DNA from: Mesorhizobium norvegicum | Lineage (GTDB): Bacteria; Pseudomonadota; Alphaproteobacteria; Rhizobiales; Rhizobiaceae | Assembly: GCF_004919685.1 (NCBI RefSeq) | Contig: NZ_SMYZ01000036.1 | Location: forward strand, 61,323-125,322 | Reading direction: 5' to 3' | Length of the DNA: 64,000 nucleotides | Shown here: positions 7,914 through 16,616 of the stretch, one piece after another | Layout of the letters: the number at the start of each line of letters is the position of its first letter | Numbering within the stretch: the stretch's first letter is position 1 | Made by a program: the position numbers and the translations under genes | Notes under the pieces: model-generated | Seen by the model: only the letters and a program-made list of their open reading frames with translations | Databases searched by the model: none | Told to the model about the DNA's origin: nothing

Positions 7914-7958
7914 TGATAGGAAATGATAGAAACTATCTTTGTGATGTTGAGTCTATCA
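7914..7958. promoter_or_regulatory. Candidate LacI-family operator cluster
   Basis: A perfect inverted repeat GATAG-aaa-CTATC (7925–7937) is flanked by a further TGATAG (7914–7919) and CTATCA (7953–7958). It lies in the divergent promoter region between the regulator (start 7873) and the desaturase gene (start 8042). Repeated half-sites with dyad symmetry suit a dimeric LacI-type protein; binding is inferred. Confidence 0.5.
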
Positions 7959-8041
7959 TGGGCTAGCGCTATTTTCAGTCTCGAAGCCAATGAGTGGCTG
8001 GCATTCGCTATGGCGAGCGCCGTTTGCCGTGGGAGGCAATC

Positions 8042-9133
8042 ATGACCGCAACACCATCCCGGCGTGACTACAGCCTGATCGGCCGCGACGCCAAGCTCGC
8101 CGTCGAGACCGGCCTGTCGGCGGCCGAATGGTATCACACCGAGATTCCGCGCAAGCAGATGAAGGAGCTGATGCAGCGCTCCGACGGGCCGGCGATCCGC
8201 GATACCATCATCTGGTTCGCCGCGCTGATCGTCAGCGGCGCCGGCGGCGCCTGGTTCTGGGGTAGCTGGTGGTGCGTGCCGTTCTTCTTCGTCTATGGCG
8301 TGCTCTACGGCTCGTCGACGGATTCACGCTGGCACGAATGCGGTCACGGCACCGCCTTCCGGACGCAGTGGATGAATGATGCGGTCTATCAGATCGCCTG
8401 CTTCATGATCATGCGCAATCCGGTGACCTGGCGCTGGAGCCACACGCGCCATCACACCGACACCATCATCGTTGGCCGCGACCCGGAAATCTCGGTCATG
8501 CGGCCGCCGGATCTGCTGCGCGCCATCCTCGGCTTCGTCGGCGTGCTCGACGCCTGGCATGCGATGAGCGACATGCTGCGCAACGCCGCCGGCAACATAA
8601 GCGCGGCGGAAAAGACCTTCATTCCCGAACAGGAGCAGCCAAAGGCGATCCGCATCGCCCGCATCTGGACGGCGATCTACGCCGCCACCATCGCGCTGGC
8701 GCTGTATTCCGGTTCGTTCCTGCCGCTGATGCTGGTCGGCCTGCCCAGGCTCTATGGCGCCTGGCATCACGTCATGGTCGGGTTGCTGCAGCATGGCGGC
8801 CTGGCCGACAATGTCACCGACCATCGGCTCAACAGCCGCACCGTCTACATGAACCCGATCAGCCGCTTCATCTACTGGAACATGAACTACCATGTCGAGC
8901 ATCACATGTTCCCGATGGTGCCGTATCATGCGCTGCCGAAGCTGCACGAACTGATCAAGCACGATCTGCCGGCGCCGACACCGTCGATCCTGGCCGGCTA
9001 CCGCGAGATGATTCCGGCCTTCCTGCGCCAGCTGCGCAACGAGGACTATTTCCTCAAGCGGGAGCTGCCGCCGACCGCCAGGCCTTATCGCGAGGAATTC
9101 CACGACAACGCCGTCGCCGCCGCAGCGGAATGA
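8042..9133 (+). CDS. mocD: Membrane di-iron fatty-acid-desaturase-like oxygenase (MocD-like)
   Basis: Integral membrane non-heme di-iron enzyme of 363 residues. The three histidine boxes are present: HECGH near residue 98, HTRHH near 137, and HVEHH near 283, among several hydrophobic segments. It would hydroxylate, demethylate or desaturate its substrate using O2 and electrons from the ferredoxin and reductase encoded next. ATG 8042 follows GGGAGG; an upstream in-frame start (7994) lacks a comparable site. The gene trio matches mocDEF of Rhizobium, proposed to demethylate the rhizopine 3-O-methyl-scyllo-inosamine. A lipid substrate cannot be excluded. Confidence 0.75.
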   Translation: MTATPSRRDYSLIGRDAKLAVETGLSAAEWYHTEIPRKQMKELMQRSDGPAIRDTIIWFAALIVSGAGGAWFWGSWWCVPFFFVYGVLYGSSTDSRWHECGHGTAFRTQWMNDAVYQIACFMIMRNPVTWRWSHTRHHTDTIIVGRDPEISVMRPPDLLRAILGFVGVLDAWHAMSDMLRNAAGNISAAEKTFIPEQEQPKAIRIARIWTAIYAATIALALYSGSFLPLMLVGLPRLYGAWHHVMVGLLQHGGLADNVTDHRLNSRTVYMNPISRFIYWNMNYHVEHHMFPMVPYHALPKLHELIKHDLPAPTPSILAGYREMIPAFLRQLRNEDYFLKRELPPTARPYREEFHDNAVAAAAE

Positions 9134-9185
9134 TTGCTCGGTCGTCCGGATTTCCAGGGAGGCCCGATTTTTGAAGGAGGAATCA

Positions 9186-9500
9186 ATGAGCGACTGGGTC
9201 GAGGCCTGTGCCACCGGCGACATCGACGAGGAGGATGTGATGCGCTTCGACCATGGCGGCCGCACCTTCGCCATCTATCGCAGCCCCGACGATGAGTTCT
9301 TCGCCACCGACGGCCTCTGCACGCACGAAAAGGTGCATCTGGCCGACGGGCTGGTGATGGACGACATCATCGAATGCCCCAAGCACAATGGCCGCTTCAA
9401 CTATAAGACGGGTGACGCCCGCGGCGCGCCGGTCTGTGTCAATCTGAAAACCTATCCGGTCAAGGTCGATGCCGGCAAAGTCCTGATCCGGATCGGATGA
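9186..9500 (+). CDS. mocE: MocE-type Rieske 2Fe-2S ferredoxin
   Basis: 104-residue Rieske-type ferredoxin with both cluster motifs: CTH (Cys and His of C-x-H) near residues 44–46, and CPKH (C-x-x-H) near 64–67. It would pass electrons from the reductase encoded downstream to the di-iron oxygenase encoded upstream. ATG 9186 has a strong AAGGAGG (9174–9180). An earlier in-frame ATG-like start at 9171 would place that Shine–Dalgarno inside the gene. Confidence 0.85.
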   Translation: MSDWVEACATGDIDEEDVMRFDHGGRTFAIYRSPDDEFFATDGLCTHEKVHLADGLVMDDIIECPKHNGRFNYKTGDARGAPVCVNLKTYPVKVDAGKVLIRIG

Positions 9501-10735
9501 CTGACATGGCGCGGGGAATGGTCATCATCGGCGCCGGCGAATGCGGTGGGCGTGCAGCGTTGGCTCTGCGCGAACTGGGTTACGACGGGCCGGTGACGCT
9601 GGTCGGCGATGAGCCGCATCTACCCTACGAGCGCCCGCCGCTGTCCAAGGACGCGATGGTCAGCGAAGCGCCTGAAATCAAGGCGATCGCCAGCGACGCA
9701 ATTCTGGCCGAGAAATCGATCCGGCATATCCATTCCGTTCAGGCTGTCGCGATCGACCGTACGGCGCACGCGGTGCGCCTGTCTGACGGTTCGGTCCTGC
9801 CCTACGACAAGCTCCTGCTGGCCACCGGCTCGACGCCGCGCAAGCTGCCGATGCCGGGGCTGGGTCGGCGCTGCGTCTATCTCAGAACCTTCACGGACGC
9901 GCTCGCCATTCGCGCGCATCTCACCGCCGGCAACCGTATCGCCATCATCGGCGGCGGCTTCATCGGTCTCGAACTCGCTGCCGCAGCCCGCAAGCTCGGT
10001 GCCGCGGTCACCGTCATCGAGGCGCAGTCACGCATTCTGATGCGTGGTGTGCCGGCCGAGATCGCCCGGATCATCCATGATGCGCACGTCGCCGAGGGCG
10101 TCGACATCCTGTGCGGCGACGGCATCGCGTCCATCGCCGACGATGGCAACGAGGTGCGGATCACACTTGCCGACGGACAGGAGATATCAGCCGATCTTGC
10201 CGTCATCGGCATCGGCGCCATGCCGGTGACCGGACTTGCGGCCGAAGCGGGCCTGACCATCGACAACGGCATCGCTGTCGATGCCGAGCTACGCAGCAGC
10301 GATCCCGACATCTTTGCCGCCGGCGATTGCTGCTCGTTTCCGCTCACCGTCTATGGCGGCCGCCGCGTGCGGCTGGAAGCCTGGCGCAACGCCCAGGAGC
10401 AGGGCGCGCTGGCGGCCAGGAACATGCTCGGCGCCGGCGAGGCGCATGCGGCGGTGCCGTGGTTCTGGTCGGATCAATACGGTCTGTCCCTGCAGATCGC
10501 CGGGCTGTCCGACGAAGGCCGCAGCACCGTGCGCCGCGACCTCGAAGGCGGCGCTTTCATCCTCTTCCATTTGGCCGAAGACGGCAGGCTGGTCGCGGCC
10601 AGCGGCATCGGCCCCGGCAATGCGGTCGCCCGCGACATCAGGTTGGCCGAAATGCTGATCGGCAAGCGGGCGAAGCCGGCGCCGGAGGCGCTCGGTTCGC
10701 AGGCCGTCAAGCTGAAGTCGCTCCTGGCGGCGTAA
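9497..10735 (+). CDS. mocF: FAD-dependent ferredoxin reductase (MocF-like)
   Basis: NAD(P)H:ferredoxin reductase of 412 residues, the electron donor of the three-component oxygenase. It has an FAD-binding GxGxxG-like motif (IIGAGECGGRAA) near residues 10–21, an NAD(P)-binding motif IIGGGFIGLELAA near 150, and the FAD-ribityl motif IFAAGDCC near 272, with a C-terminal reductase domain. Its ATG overlaps the ferredoxin stop (ATGA), indicating translational coupling. Of the same type as rhodocoxin and putidaredoxin reductases. Confidence 0.87.
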   Translation: MTDMARGMVIIGAGECGGRAALALRELGYDGPVTLVGDEPHLPYERPPLSKDAMVSEAPEIKAIASDAILAEKSIRHIHSVQAVAIDRTAHAVRLSDGSVLPYDKLLLATGSTPRKLPMPGLGRRCVYLRTFTDALAIRAHLTAGNRIAIIGGGFIGLELAAAARKLGAAVTVIEAQSRILMRGVPAEIARIIHDAHVAEGVDILCGDGIASIADDGNEVRITLADGQEISADLAVIGIGAMPVTGLAAEAGLTIDNGIAVDAELRSSDPDIFAAGDCCSFPLTVYGGRRVRLEAWRNAQEQGALAARNMLGAGEAHAAVPWFWSDQYGLSLQIAGLSDEGRSTVRRDLEGGAFILFHLAEDGRLVAASGIGPGNAVARDIRLAEMLIGKRAKPAPEALGSQAVKLKSLLAA

Positions 10736-10765
10736 GGTTTTGCGCCAACTATTGAGGTCTGCGCT

Positions 10766-10910
10766 GCCCCTCATCTGCCTGCCGGCATCTTCTCCCCGTG
10801 AACGGGGAGAAGGACGCTGTCTCTGCAACGTTCGAGATTGAAGAAAGCGCCGGCACAGCCTCTTTCTCCCCGTTCTACGGGGAGAAATGCCCGGCAGGGC
10901 AATGAGGGGC
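10766..10910. repeat. 145-bp inverted-repeat intergenic element
   Basis: Outer arms GCCCCTCAT (10766–10774) and ATGAGGGGC (10902–10910) enclose two internal hairpins that share the same sequence: TTCTCCCCGT/ACGGGGAGAA at 10790–10811 and TTTCTCCCCGT/ACGGGGAGAAA at 10863–10887. It separates two convergent genes (mocF and the DUF1402 gene) and may act as a bidirectional terminator. This palindromic type is common between rhizobial genes. Confidence 0.7.
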
Positions 10911-10954
10911 GGCGCAAACGCCGAAAGTTCTAGCCCGCAGCTGAATGCAGCGCG

Positions 10955-11914
10955 CTAAAACAGCGCCTTCAACTCCGACAATTTATCATTCACCAGCCAG
11001 CCGTAATAATTCTCCTCCGGCAGCTTCTCCGGCTCGCCGGCGGCCCGGCGCCTGTCGTTCTCGGCCTTCAGCGCATAGGCGCGCTGCTCCGGATTGCCGA
11101 CATTGTAGAGCGTGGCGGTCAGCCCCGGATTGCCCGAAATGTCGAAGCCGGCAATGCTCTTGTAGGCGTCGATCGATTTCCTGATCGTCGCGGCGACGTA
11201 AGGCAGCGTCAGATCGGGATCCATGATGGTCTTGTAGACCGAATTGGGATCGCCGACATCGAGCTTCGGCAGGCCCGACACCTTGTGCACGAGATCGCTC
11301 ATCTGCAATGCGGTCAAAGGATTGAGCTGGCCGAGGCCGAAGGTCTGGCCGGCATAGTAGGGCTGGAAGAAGGTGGCGCCGAAACGGTCGTCGGGAAAGC
11401 TTGTCCCGCCGACGCTCTTGCCGCGAAACGAATGGTTCCACACCTGCTCGCGGCATTCCCACAGATCATAGCTGTCGGACATCCCGGCGCATTTCTTGAA
11501 TTCCGGCCGCTGCACGAAATCGGTGATGTCCTCGCCGTCAAAAGCGAAGGAGAGCTTGCTGGAGAGGTAGGAGATCGCCTTGACATAGTAGGTTTGCAGC
11601 CGGTCGTAGGCATCGACATTGTAGGTATGCTCGCCGACGATGGCGCCGACAATATGCATCGGATCGATGCCGTAGGCGGCCGCGGCCTTCCTGATCTTGC
11701 CGCGCAATTCGGCGTCGTTCTGCAGCAGGGCGTAGACCTTGCGGTACTTCGCCTGGAAGGTGGTGTTGGTCGCCTGCGTGCGCCGGCTGGAGGCGCCGGG
11801 AATGTCGGGCTGCTCGGCATTGCGGTTTCCCGCCGGCACCAATGTCGACGCCTCAGTGGCGTACAGCGTCGCCGCCATCGTCAAGCCGAGAATGATCAGG
11901 ATCAGTTTTTTCAT
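10955..11914 (-). CDS. DUF1402 family exported protein
   Basis: 319 residues with an N-terminal signal peptide or anchor (MKKLILIILGLTMAATLYA). The body has the lytic-transglycosylase-like feel of DUF1402 (AAAYGIDPMHIVGAIVGEHTYN near 80–101; FGLGQLNPLTALQMSDLV near 198–215), which resembles the E…GLGQ pattern of SLT-type muramidases. I regard a peptidoglycan-related role as possible but unproven. ATG 11914 is used; a longer frame to 11977 only translates the palindromic repeat at 11928–11973. It follows hslU on the same strand after a 233-base gap. Confidence 0.75.
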   Translation of the reverse strand: MKKLILIILGLTMAATLYATEASTLVPAGNRNAEQPDIPGASSRRTQATNTTFQAKYRKVYALLQNDAELRGKIRKAAAAYGIDPMHIVGAIVGEHTYNVDAYDRLQTYYVKAISYLSSKLSFAFDGEDITDFVQRPEFKKCAGMSDSYDLWECREQVWNHSFRGKSVGGTSFPDDRFGATFFQPYYAGQTFGLGQLNPLTALQMSDLVHKVSGLPKLDVGDPNSVYKTIMDPDLTLPYVAATIRKSIDAYKSIAGFDISGNPGLTATLYNVGNPEQRAYALKAENDRRRAAGEPEKLPEENYYGWLVNDKLSELKALF

Positions 11915-11927
11915 GCGCCGCCGCCCA

Positions 11928-11973
11928 AGCAATTCCAGGAAAAGTGTGAAACGGTTTTCCGTCCGGGATTGCG
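11928..11973. repeat. Short palindromic repeat (GCAATTCC-arm type)
   Basis: AGCAATTCCAGG … CCGGGATTGCG arms around the core AAAAGTGTGAAACGGTTTT. The same type recurs at 23112–23180 and 47751–47796. It lies directly upstream of the DUF1402 start. Confidence 0.75.
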
Positions 11974-12059
11974 TCAACCAAGAGATCGAGAATTGCCGCG
12001 CAAACTAGGTAAAGCTCTTGGTCGAGTCGAGAGCACCCCTTCACCCGGCACTACGAAAG

Positions 12060-12085
12060 GTGGCCAGATGGTACCATCTGGCCAC
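12060..12085. promoter_or_regulatory. 26-bp perfect palindrome between hslU and the DUF1402 gene
   Basis: GTGGCCAGATGGT followed immediately by its exact reverse complement, with no spacer. It has no U-tract and a zero-base loop, so it looks more like a protein-binding operator (the centre ATGGTACCAT resembles GntR/FadR-type sites) than a terminator. It may control the DUF1402 gene (start 11914, minus strand). Function is inferred. Confidence 0.5.
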
Positions 12086-12147
12086 ACATGATTTTGTTCG
12101 CCGGAAAATGTGCCTGGACCGGCGCCGGAATGGCCCGGCGCCGTCGT

Positions 12148-13461
12148 TTAAAGGATGAATCGCGACAAATCTGTGTTTCGGGACAGATCGCCGACATGTT
12201 TTTCCACATAGGCGGCGTCGATGGTGACGCTAGTGCCGTTGCGGTCCGGCGCGTCATAGGAGATTTCGTCCAGCACCCGCTCCATCACCGTCTGCAGCCG
12301 CCTTGCGCCGATGTTCTCGACGCTGGCGTTGAGGTCGACGGCGATGCCGGCCAGCGAATCGATGGCGTCGTCGGTGAAGGTCAGGTCGACGCCTTCGGTC
12401 TTCATCAGCGCGATATACTGCTTGATCAGGCTCGCTTCGGTCTCGGTCAGGATGCGGACGAAATCGTCCTTCTCCAGCGCCCGCAGCTCGACGCGGATCG
12501 GCAGGCGGCCCTGCAGTTCCGGCAACAGGTCTGACGGCTTCGAGACGTGGAACGCACCCGAGGCGATGAACAGGATGTGGTCTGTCTTCAGCGGTCCGTA
12601 TTTGGTCGCCACCGTGGTGCCTTCGATCAGCGGCAGCAGGTCGCGCTGCACACCTTCGCGAGAAACGCCGGCGCCCATGCCGCCTTCGCGCGACGCGATC
12701 TTGTCGATCTCGTCGAGGAAGACGATGCCGTCATTTTCCGTCGCATCGAGTGCCCGGCGCACCACCTCGTCCTGGTCGAGCAGCTTGTCGGATTCGTCGT
12801 TGACCAGCAGGTCGTAGGATTCCTTCACCGTCGTCTTGCGCGTCTTGGTCTTCTTGCCGCCCATCGCCTTCGACAGCATGTCGTTGATGTTGAGTACGCC
12901 GATATTGGCGCCCGGCATGCCGGGGATCTCGAAACCGGGCATGCCGCCAGTGCCGGTATCGGCAACCTCGACCTCGATCTCCTTGTCGTCGAGTTCGCCG
13001 TCGCGCAGCTTCTTGCGGAAGCTATCGCGCGTGGCCGGGCTCGCCGTCTTGCCGACCAGCGCTTCCAGCACGCGTTCCTCGGCGTTGATGTGGGCGCGCG
13101 CCTTGACGTCCTCGCGCATCTTCTCGCGCACCAGGCCGATGGCGATCTCGACCAGGTCGCGGATGATCTGCTCGACGTCACGGCCGACATAGCCGACTTC
13201 GGTGAATTTGGTCGCCTCGACCTTGACGAAGGGCGCACCGGCCAGCCGCGCCAGGCGGCGCGAGATCTCGGTCTTGCCGACGCCGGTCGGCCCGATCATC
13301 AGGATGTTCTTCGGCATCACCTCTTCGCGCATCTGGCCTTCCAGCTGCTGGCGGCGCCAGCGGTTGCGCAAGGCAATGGCCACGGCGCGCTTGGCGTCCT
13401 TCTGGCCGATGATGAAGCGGTCGAGTTCCGAAACGATTTCGCGGGGAGAGAAGGTGCTCAT
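12148..13461 (-). CDS. hslU: ATP-dependent protease ATPase subunit HslU
   Basis: AAA+ unfoldase of the HslUV (ClpYQ) protease, 437 residues. Starts [20 protein letters not shown]; Walker A is GPTGVGKTE near residues 58–66, Walker B is [10 protein letters not shown] near 248–257, with an I-domain between them, and the C-terminus ends DLSRFIL as needed to dock into HslV. ATG 13461 is preferred over a GTG at 13476 that would overlap the preceding gene's stop. Last gene of the hslV–GNAT–membrane protein–DUF2585–hslU cluster; the gap to the preceding stop is 4 bases. Confidence 0.97.
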   Translation of the reverse strand: MSTFSPREIVSELDRFIIGQKDAKRAVAIALRNRWRRQQLEGQMREEVMPKNILMIGPTGVGKTEISRRLARLAGAPFVKVEATKFTEVGYVGRDVEQIIRDLVEIAIGLVREKMREDVKARAHINAEERVLEALVGKTASPATRDSFRKKLRDGELDDKEIEVEVADTGTGGMPGFEIPGMPGANIGVLNINDMLSKAMGGKKTKTRKTTVKESYDLLVNDESDKLLDQDEVVRRALDATENDGIVFLDEIDKIASREGGMGAGVSREGVQRDLLPLIEGTTVATKYGPLKTDHILFIASGAFHVSKPSDLLPELQGRLPIRVELRALEKDDFVRILTETEASLIKQYIALMKTEGVDLTFTDDAIDSLAGIAVDLNASVENIGARRLQTVMERVLDEISYDAPDRNGTSVTIDAAYVEKHVGDLSRNTDLSRFIL

Positions 13462-13465
13462 ATCA

Positions 13466-14065
13466 CTAAATTCCACTTTGCCACTGCTTGATGGCCTCGA
13501 ACGGATGCAGCAGCATGATCACGTTGAGTGTCAGATTGTCCCGGATGAGATAGCCGGTACCCAGTTCGAAGATGATGGCGAGGCTGACGATCACCCATAT
13601 AGGTAGCCTTCGCGCCATCACAAATCCCAGCACCATGGCCAGTGTGTCGGATACCGAATTGATGATGCTGTCGCCGTAATAATCGAGCGAGATCGTGCCG
13701 GCGCGATAGCGGTCGATGATGAACGGGCTGTTCTCGAGCAGCTCCCAGCCGCCCTCGATGAGAACGGCGAATGCCAGCCTCAAGCCGATCGGCGAGCGCG
13801 GGAATAGGAACCTGGCCAGCGCGTAGAACAGGAAGCCGTGGATGATGTGCGAGAAGGTGTACCAGTCCGAAATGTGCTGGGAATTCTCCGAACTCTGCAC
13901 GACGCCATGCCAGAGCTTGACGTAGCCGCAGGTGCAGATCGGTGTCCGGCCCATCAGATAGAGCGTGACGGCCTGGGCAATGATCAGCCCAAGCACGATC
14001 AGCAGCCCCATCCGCCAGCTGTTTTCGTAGGCCGAGACCTGTTTGTCGTCGCCCGATGCGTTCAT
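13466..14065 (-). CDS. DUF2585 (UPF0314) membrane protein
   Basis: 199 residues with about five hydrophobic segments, a CTCGYVKLW motif near residues 44–52 and HIIHGFLFY near 73–81. Family members are conserved next to hslU in Rhizobiales; the function is unknown. The stop lies 4 bases before hslU, so the two are probably cotranscribed and coupled. Confidence 0.85.
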   Translation of the reverse strand: MNASGDDKQVSAYENSWRMGLLIVLGLIIAQAVTLYLMGRTPICTCGYVKLWHGVVQSSENSQHISDWYTFSHIIHGFLFYALARFLFPRSPIGLRLAFAVLIEGGWELLENSPFIIDRYRAGTISLDYYGDSIINSVSDTLAMVLGFVMARRLPIWVIVSLAIIFELGTGYLIRDNLTLNVIMLLHPFEAIKQWQSGI

Positions 14066-14114
14066 GCCCTATTGCCTCTCTTCCGCGTCGCCGTCTCGAC
14101 CATCACAAAGCCCA

Positions 14115-15275
14115 TCACGCCTTCAGCGGCGGTAGCCGGCGGATCACGGTCGCCGGCAAGGTGGGTTTGACGACAATCCGCCGGATACGCTGCCAGCCAG
14201 CCCCGAACAGAATAATCAGCGCGCCAACAACGACCAGGATCAAGGCAAAAGGCGGGATACCCGTCGAATCGGAGGCGGAATTCACCAGATAATAGATGCC
14301 CAGCGAGCCGAAGTAAGCCAATGTAGGAACCAGAAGCGAACGGCGGTCTATGGCAAGCGCGACATAGAGGAAGCCAAGGATCAGGATCGTCAGCATGATG
14401 GTTGCATTGGCATCCGGCGCGATATGTCCGAATACGACGTTCTGGCCGGTTGCCATGATAAAGAGCGGATGCACCAGCATGGGCGCCGAGACGACATGCA
14501 GCCAGAAAGCGCAATCGGACCAGATCTTGCGTCGATCCCTATCGTAAATGTCAAAAGCTACACCCGTTGCGAACACGATCAGGCCGCAGATCAGCGGCAT
14601 GTAAAGTGCCGCGCGGAGCAATTCGGGAACATCCTCAAGGCGCGGTGGCGCGATCGCCCCCGTTGTCACACTGTCATACAGGATTATCGCCGTTTGCAGG
14701 AAGGCAAGCAGTGTCAAGGCGATGGCGATAGCCCCGGCAATGATGGGGACGCGAAAGCGCCAGAAATAGATCGCCGCCGCAATTATTCCTCCGCCCAGGA
14801 ACAGATATCCGGCCCGGGACGCCGTCTGGCGCAACGCCAATAGCTGCCAGATAGTCTCCGGCTTGCGTATGCCGAAGCTGGCCTCCACTTGTAGCGCCAG
14901 AGCGGCCAGAATGGCGGCCATGAAAATCAGGGCAAGCACGGACGACGATAATTTCATCCGGTGCTGACGCGTGACAATTTCGGCGAGCCCCCAGGCGAAA
15001 ACCGCGAGGATGCCAGCGATCCAGAATGTCTGGCCTGGAAGCAAGGTGGTGAGGACAAAGAAGAAGCCGGCGCTGAGCAGAACGGTTCCCACGGTGACGA
15101 ACAGATCGTTGCCGCCGCCGACCAGCCGCAGGTTTTCCTCGTCACCCTCGTCATCGGTGCGCCTGGCCTCGGGGGCGACAGCGACCGCGCGTTCCATGGC
15201 CTCCAACTGATCGCGCAGGGTCTGCGAGATCAAACCTTTCGCGACTGCCTTGTCGAGTGTTTCGGCGCTGATCAA
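14115..15275 (-). CDS. Predicted multi-spanning membrane protein (DUF2157-like layout)
   Basis: 386 residues: a soluble N-terminal ~70 residues (a helical start MISAETLDKAVAKGLISQTLRDQLEAM in two pieces, then acidic DDEGDEEN), followed by about ten transmembrane helices. I do not recognise a precise function. It probably starts with TTG 15275, whose last two bases overlap the TGA of the acetyltransferase upstream (TTGA), suggesting coupling. It sits inside the hslV–hslU cluster. Confidence 0.72.
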   Translation of the reverse strand: MISAETLDKAVAKGLISQTLRDQLEAMERAVAVAPEARRTDDEGDEENLRLVGGGNDLFVTVGTVLLSAGFFFVLTTLLPGQTFWIAGILAVFAWGLAEIVTRQHRMKLSSSVLALIFMAAILAALALQVEASFGIRKPETIWQLLALRQTASRAGYLFLGGGIIAAAIYFWRFRVPIIAGAIAIALTLLAFLQTAIILYDSVTTGAIAPPRLEDVPELLRAALYMPLICGLIVFATGVAFDIYDRDRRKIWSDCAFWLHVVSAPMLVHPLFIMATGQNVVFGHIAPDANATIMLTILILGFLYVALAIDRRSLLVPTLAYFGSLGIYYLVNSASDSTGIPPFALILVVVGALIILFGAGWQRIRRIVVKPTLPATVIRRLPPLKA

Positions 15276-15784
15276 TTGGGCTCCTGCGTCGCGTCGCGCG
15301 CCATCATCAGGGCTGGCCCGTATTCCGTTGTTCTGGTGTCAAAGGCAACAAAGCCGGCCTTTTCATAGGCGCGGATGGCCCTGATATTGGCGGGGTTAGG
15401 GTCGATGATGACGCGCGGCACGCCTTCCTCGAACAGTTGTTCGACGAACTGCCGCACGATCGCCGAACCATGGCCGAGCCCGATCAGCTCCGGCCGGCCG
15501 ATCGACAGGTCGATGCCCAGCGTGCCGAACGGCTGGTCGGCATAGGGATGGTCGTCTTCCAGATGCGGGTCGTAGCTCTGCAGATAGGCGATCGGCCTGC
15601 CGTCGAGTTCGACGATCAGCGGCTCGACGGAAATGCTATCGATGTGGTCGCGAATCCCGGCGATTTCCGTCTCGGGATCGTCCCACCACTCGGCAACATG
15701 CGGCTCGGCGAGCCAGCCGGCGATCATCGGCAGGTCTTTCTCGGTCACCGGCCGAAAATCGTATCTATATTCTTGTTCAACCAT
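15272..15784 (-). CDS. GNAT-family N-acetyltransferase (aminoglycoside 6'-acetyltransferase-like)
   Basis: 170 residues with a GNAT fold of the AAC(6')/Acetyltransf_8 type: FRPVTEKDLPMIAGWLAEPHVAEWW at the N-terminus (over two pieces), the acetyl-CoA loop in GLGHGSAIVRQFV near 112–124, and the C-terminal NIRAIRAYEKAGF motif near 142–154. The acceptor is unknown; relatives acetylate aminoglycosides or siderophore lysine groups. ATG 15784 lies within the end of a palindromic repeat (15781–15825), and the longer upstream frame is repeat sequence. Confidence 0.82.
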   Translation of the reverse strand: MVEQEYRYDFRPVTEKDLPMIAGWLAEPHVAEWWDDPETEIAGIRDHIDSISVEPLIVELDGRPIAYLQSYDPHLEDDHPYADQPFGTLGIDLSIGRPELIGLGHGSAIVRQFVEQLFEEGVPRVIIDPNPANIRAIRAYEKAGFVAFDTRTTEYGPALMMARDATQEPN

Positions 15785-15825
15785 GATCTTTCCCGAAAAC
15801 CGGTTTCCACTTTTCGGGATCATGG
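15781..15825. repeat. Short palindromic repeat (GATCATG-arm type)
   Basis: CCATGATC … GATCATGG arms around CCCGAAAACCGG…CCACTTTTCGGG. It lies in the 50-base gap between hslV and the acetyltransferase gene and provides the latter's ATG. Related copies: 18350–18396 and three tandem copies at 28811–29010. Confidence 0.8.
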
Positions 15826-15834
15826 TCGGCCTGC

Positions 15835-16386
15835 TCAGCCGACATCGAGCGTTTCGACGACAAAATTGTTGTTGGTGTAGACGCAGATGTCGGAGGCGAT
15901 CTGCATCGCCTTGCGGGCGATCTCCTCGGCATCCTTGTCGCTGTCCATCAGCGCGCGGGCCGCGGCCAGGGCGTAATTGCCGCCGGAACCGATGGCCATG
16001 ACGCCAAATTCGGGTTCGAGCACATCGCCGGTGCCGGTCAGCGCCAGCGACACCGACTTGTCGGCCACCAGCATCATCGCTTCCAGCCGGCGCAGATAGC
16101 GGTCGGTGCGCCAGTCCTTGGCGAGCTCGACGCAGGCGCGCGTCAGCTGGTCGGGATATTGTTCGAGCTTGGCTTCGAGCCGCTCCAGCAGCGTGAAGGC
16201 GTCGGCAGTGGCGCCGGCGAAACCGGCAATCACATTGCCGCCCTTGCCGATGCGGCGCACCTTTTTAGCGTTGCCCTTCATGATGGTCTGGCCGAGGCTG
16301 ACCTGGCCGTCGCCGGCGATCACCACCTTGTTGCCCTTGCGCACCGTCACGATGGTCGTGGCGTGCATGGTCAGTTCATTGGACAT
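15835..16386 (-). CDS. hslV: ATP-dependent protease peptidase subunit HslV
   Basis: N-terminal-threonine peptidase of the HslUV protease, 183 residues. The propeptide MSNELTMHA precedes TTIVTVRKG, where the first Thr becomes the catalytic N-terminus. [13 protein letters not shown] (with the catalytic Lys/Asp environment) and [13 protein letters not shown] are typical of the family. ATG 16386 is preceded by GGAGCCAGGA. First gene of the hslVU cluster; hisB diverges from it across 230 bases. Confidence 0.96.
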   Translation of the reverse strand: MSNELTMHATTIVTVRKGNKVVIAGDGQVSLGQTIMKGNAKKVRRIGKGGNVIAGFAGATADAFTLLERLEAKLEQYPDQLTRACVELAKDWRTDRYLRRLEAMMLVADKSVSLALTGTGDVLEPEFGVMAIGSGGNYALAAARALMDSDKDAEEIARKAMQIASDICVYTNNNFVVETLDVG

Positions 16387-16616
16387 TTCCTGGCTCCGAG
16401 CAGCGCTATCCCAAAAAGGCGATTGGCGCGGTACGAGTAACTTTGATCGGCCATATGTATGCATGGGACCGATGATTGCAAACGGCTCGATACCGTCCGG
16501 GATGGCAACTGGCAATCGCCGGACCATGCTGCTAGAAGGCTTTCGTTTTCAAGCCTGCGAGCGCTTGAAGCCTCTGAGCCGGTCACGATGTGAACCTCTG
16601 GGACAAGGATAGAGTG

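Noticed and set aside
11915..11977. N-terminal extension of the DUF1402 protein
   Set aside because: It is the translation of a palindromic repeat; the signal peptide starts at 11914.
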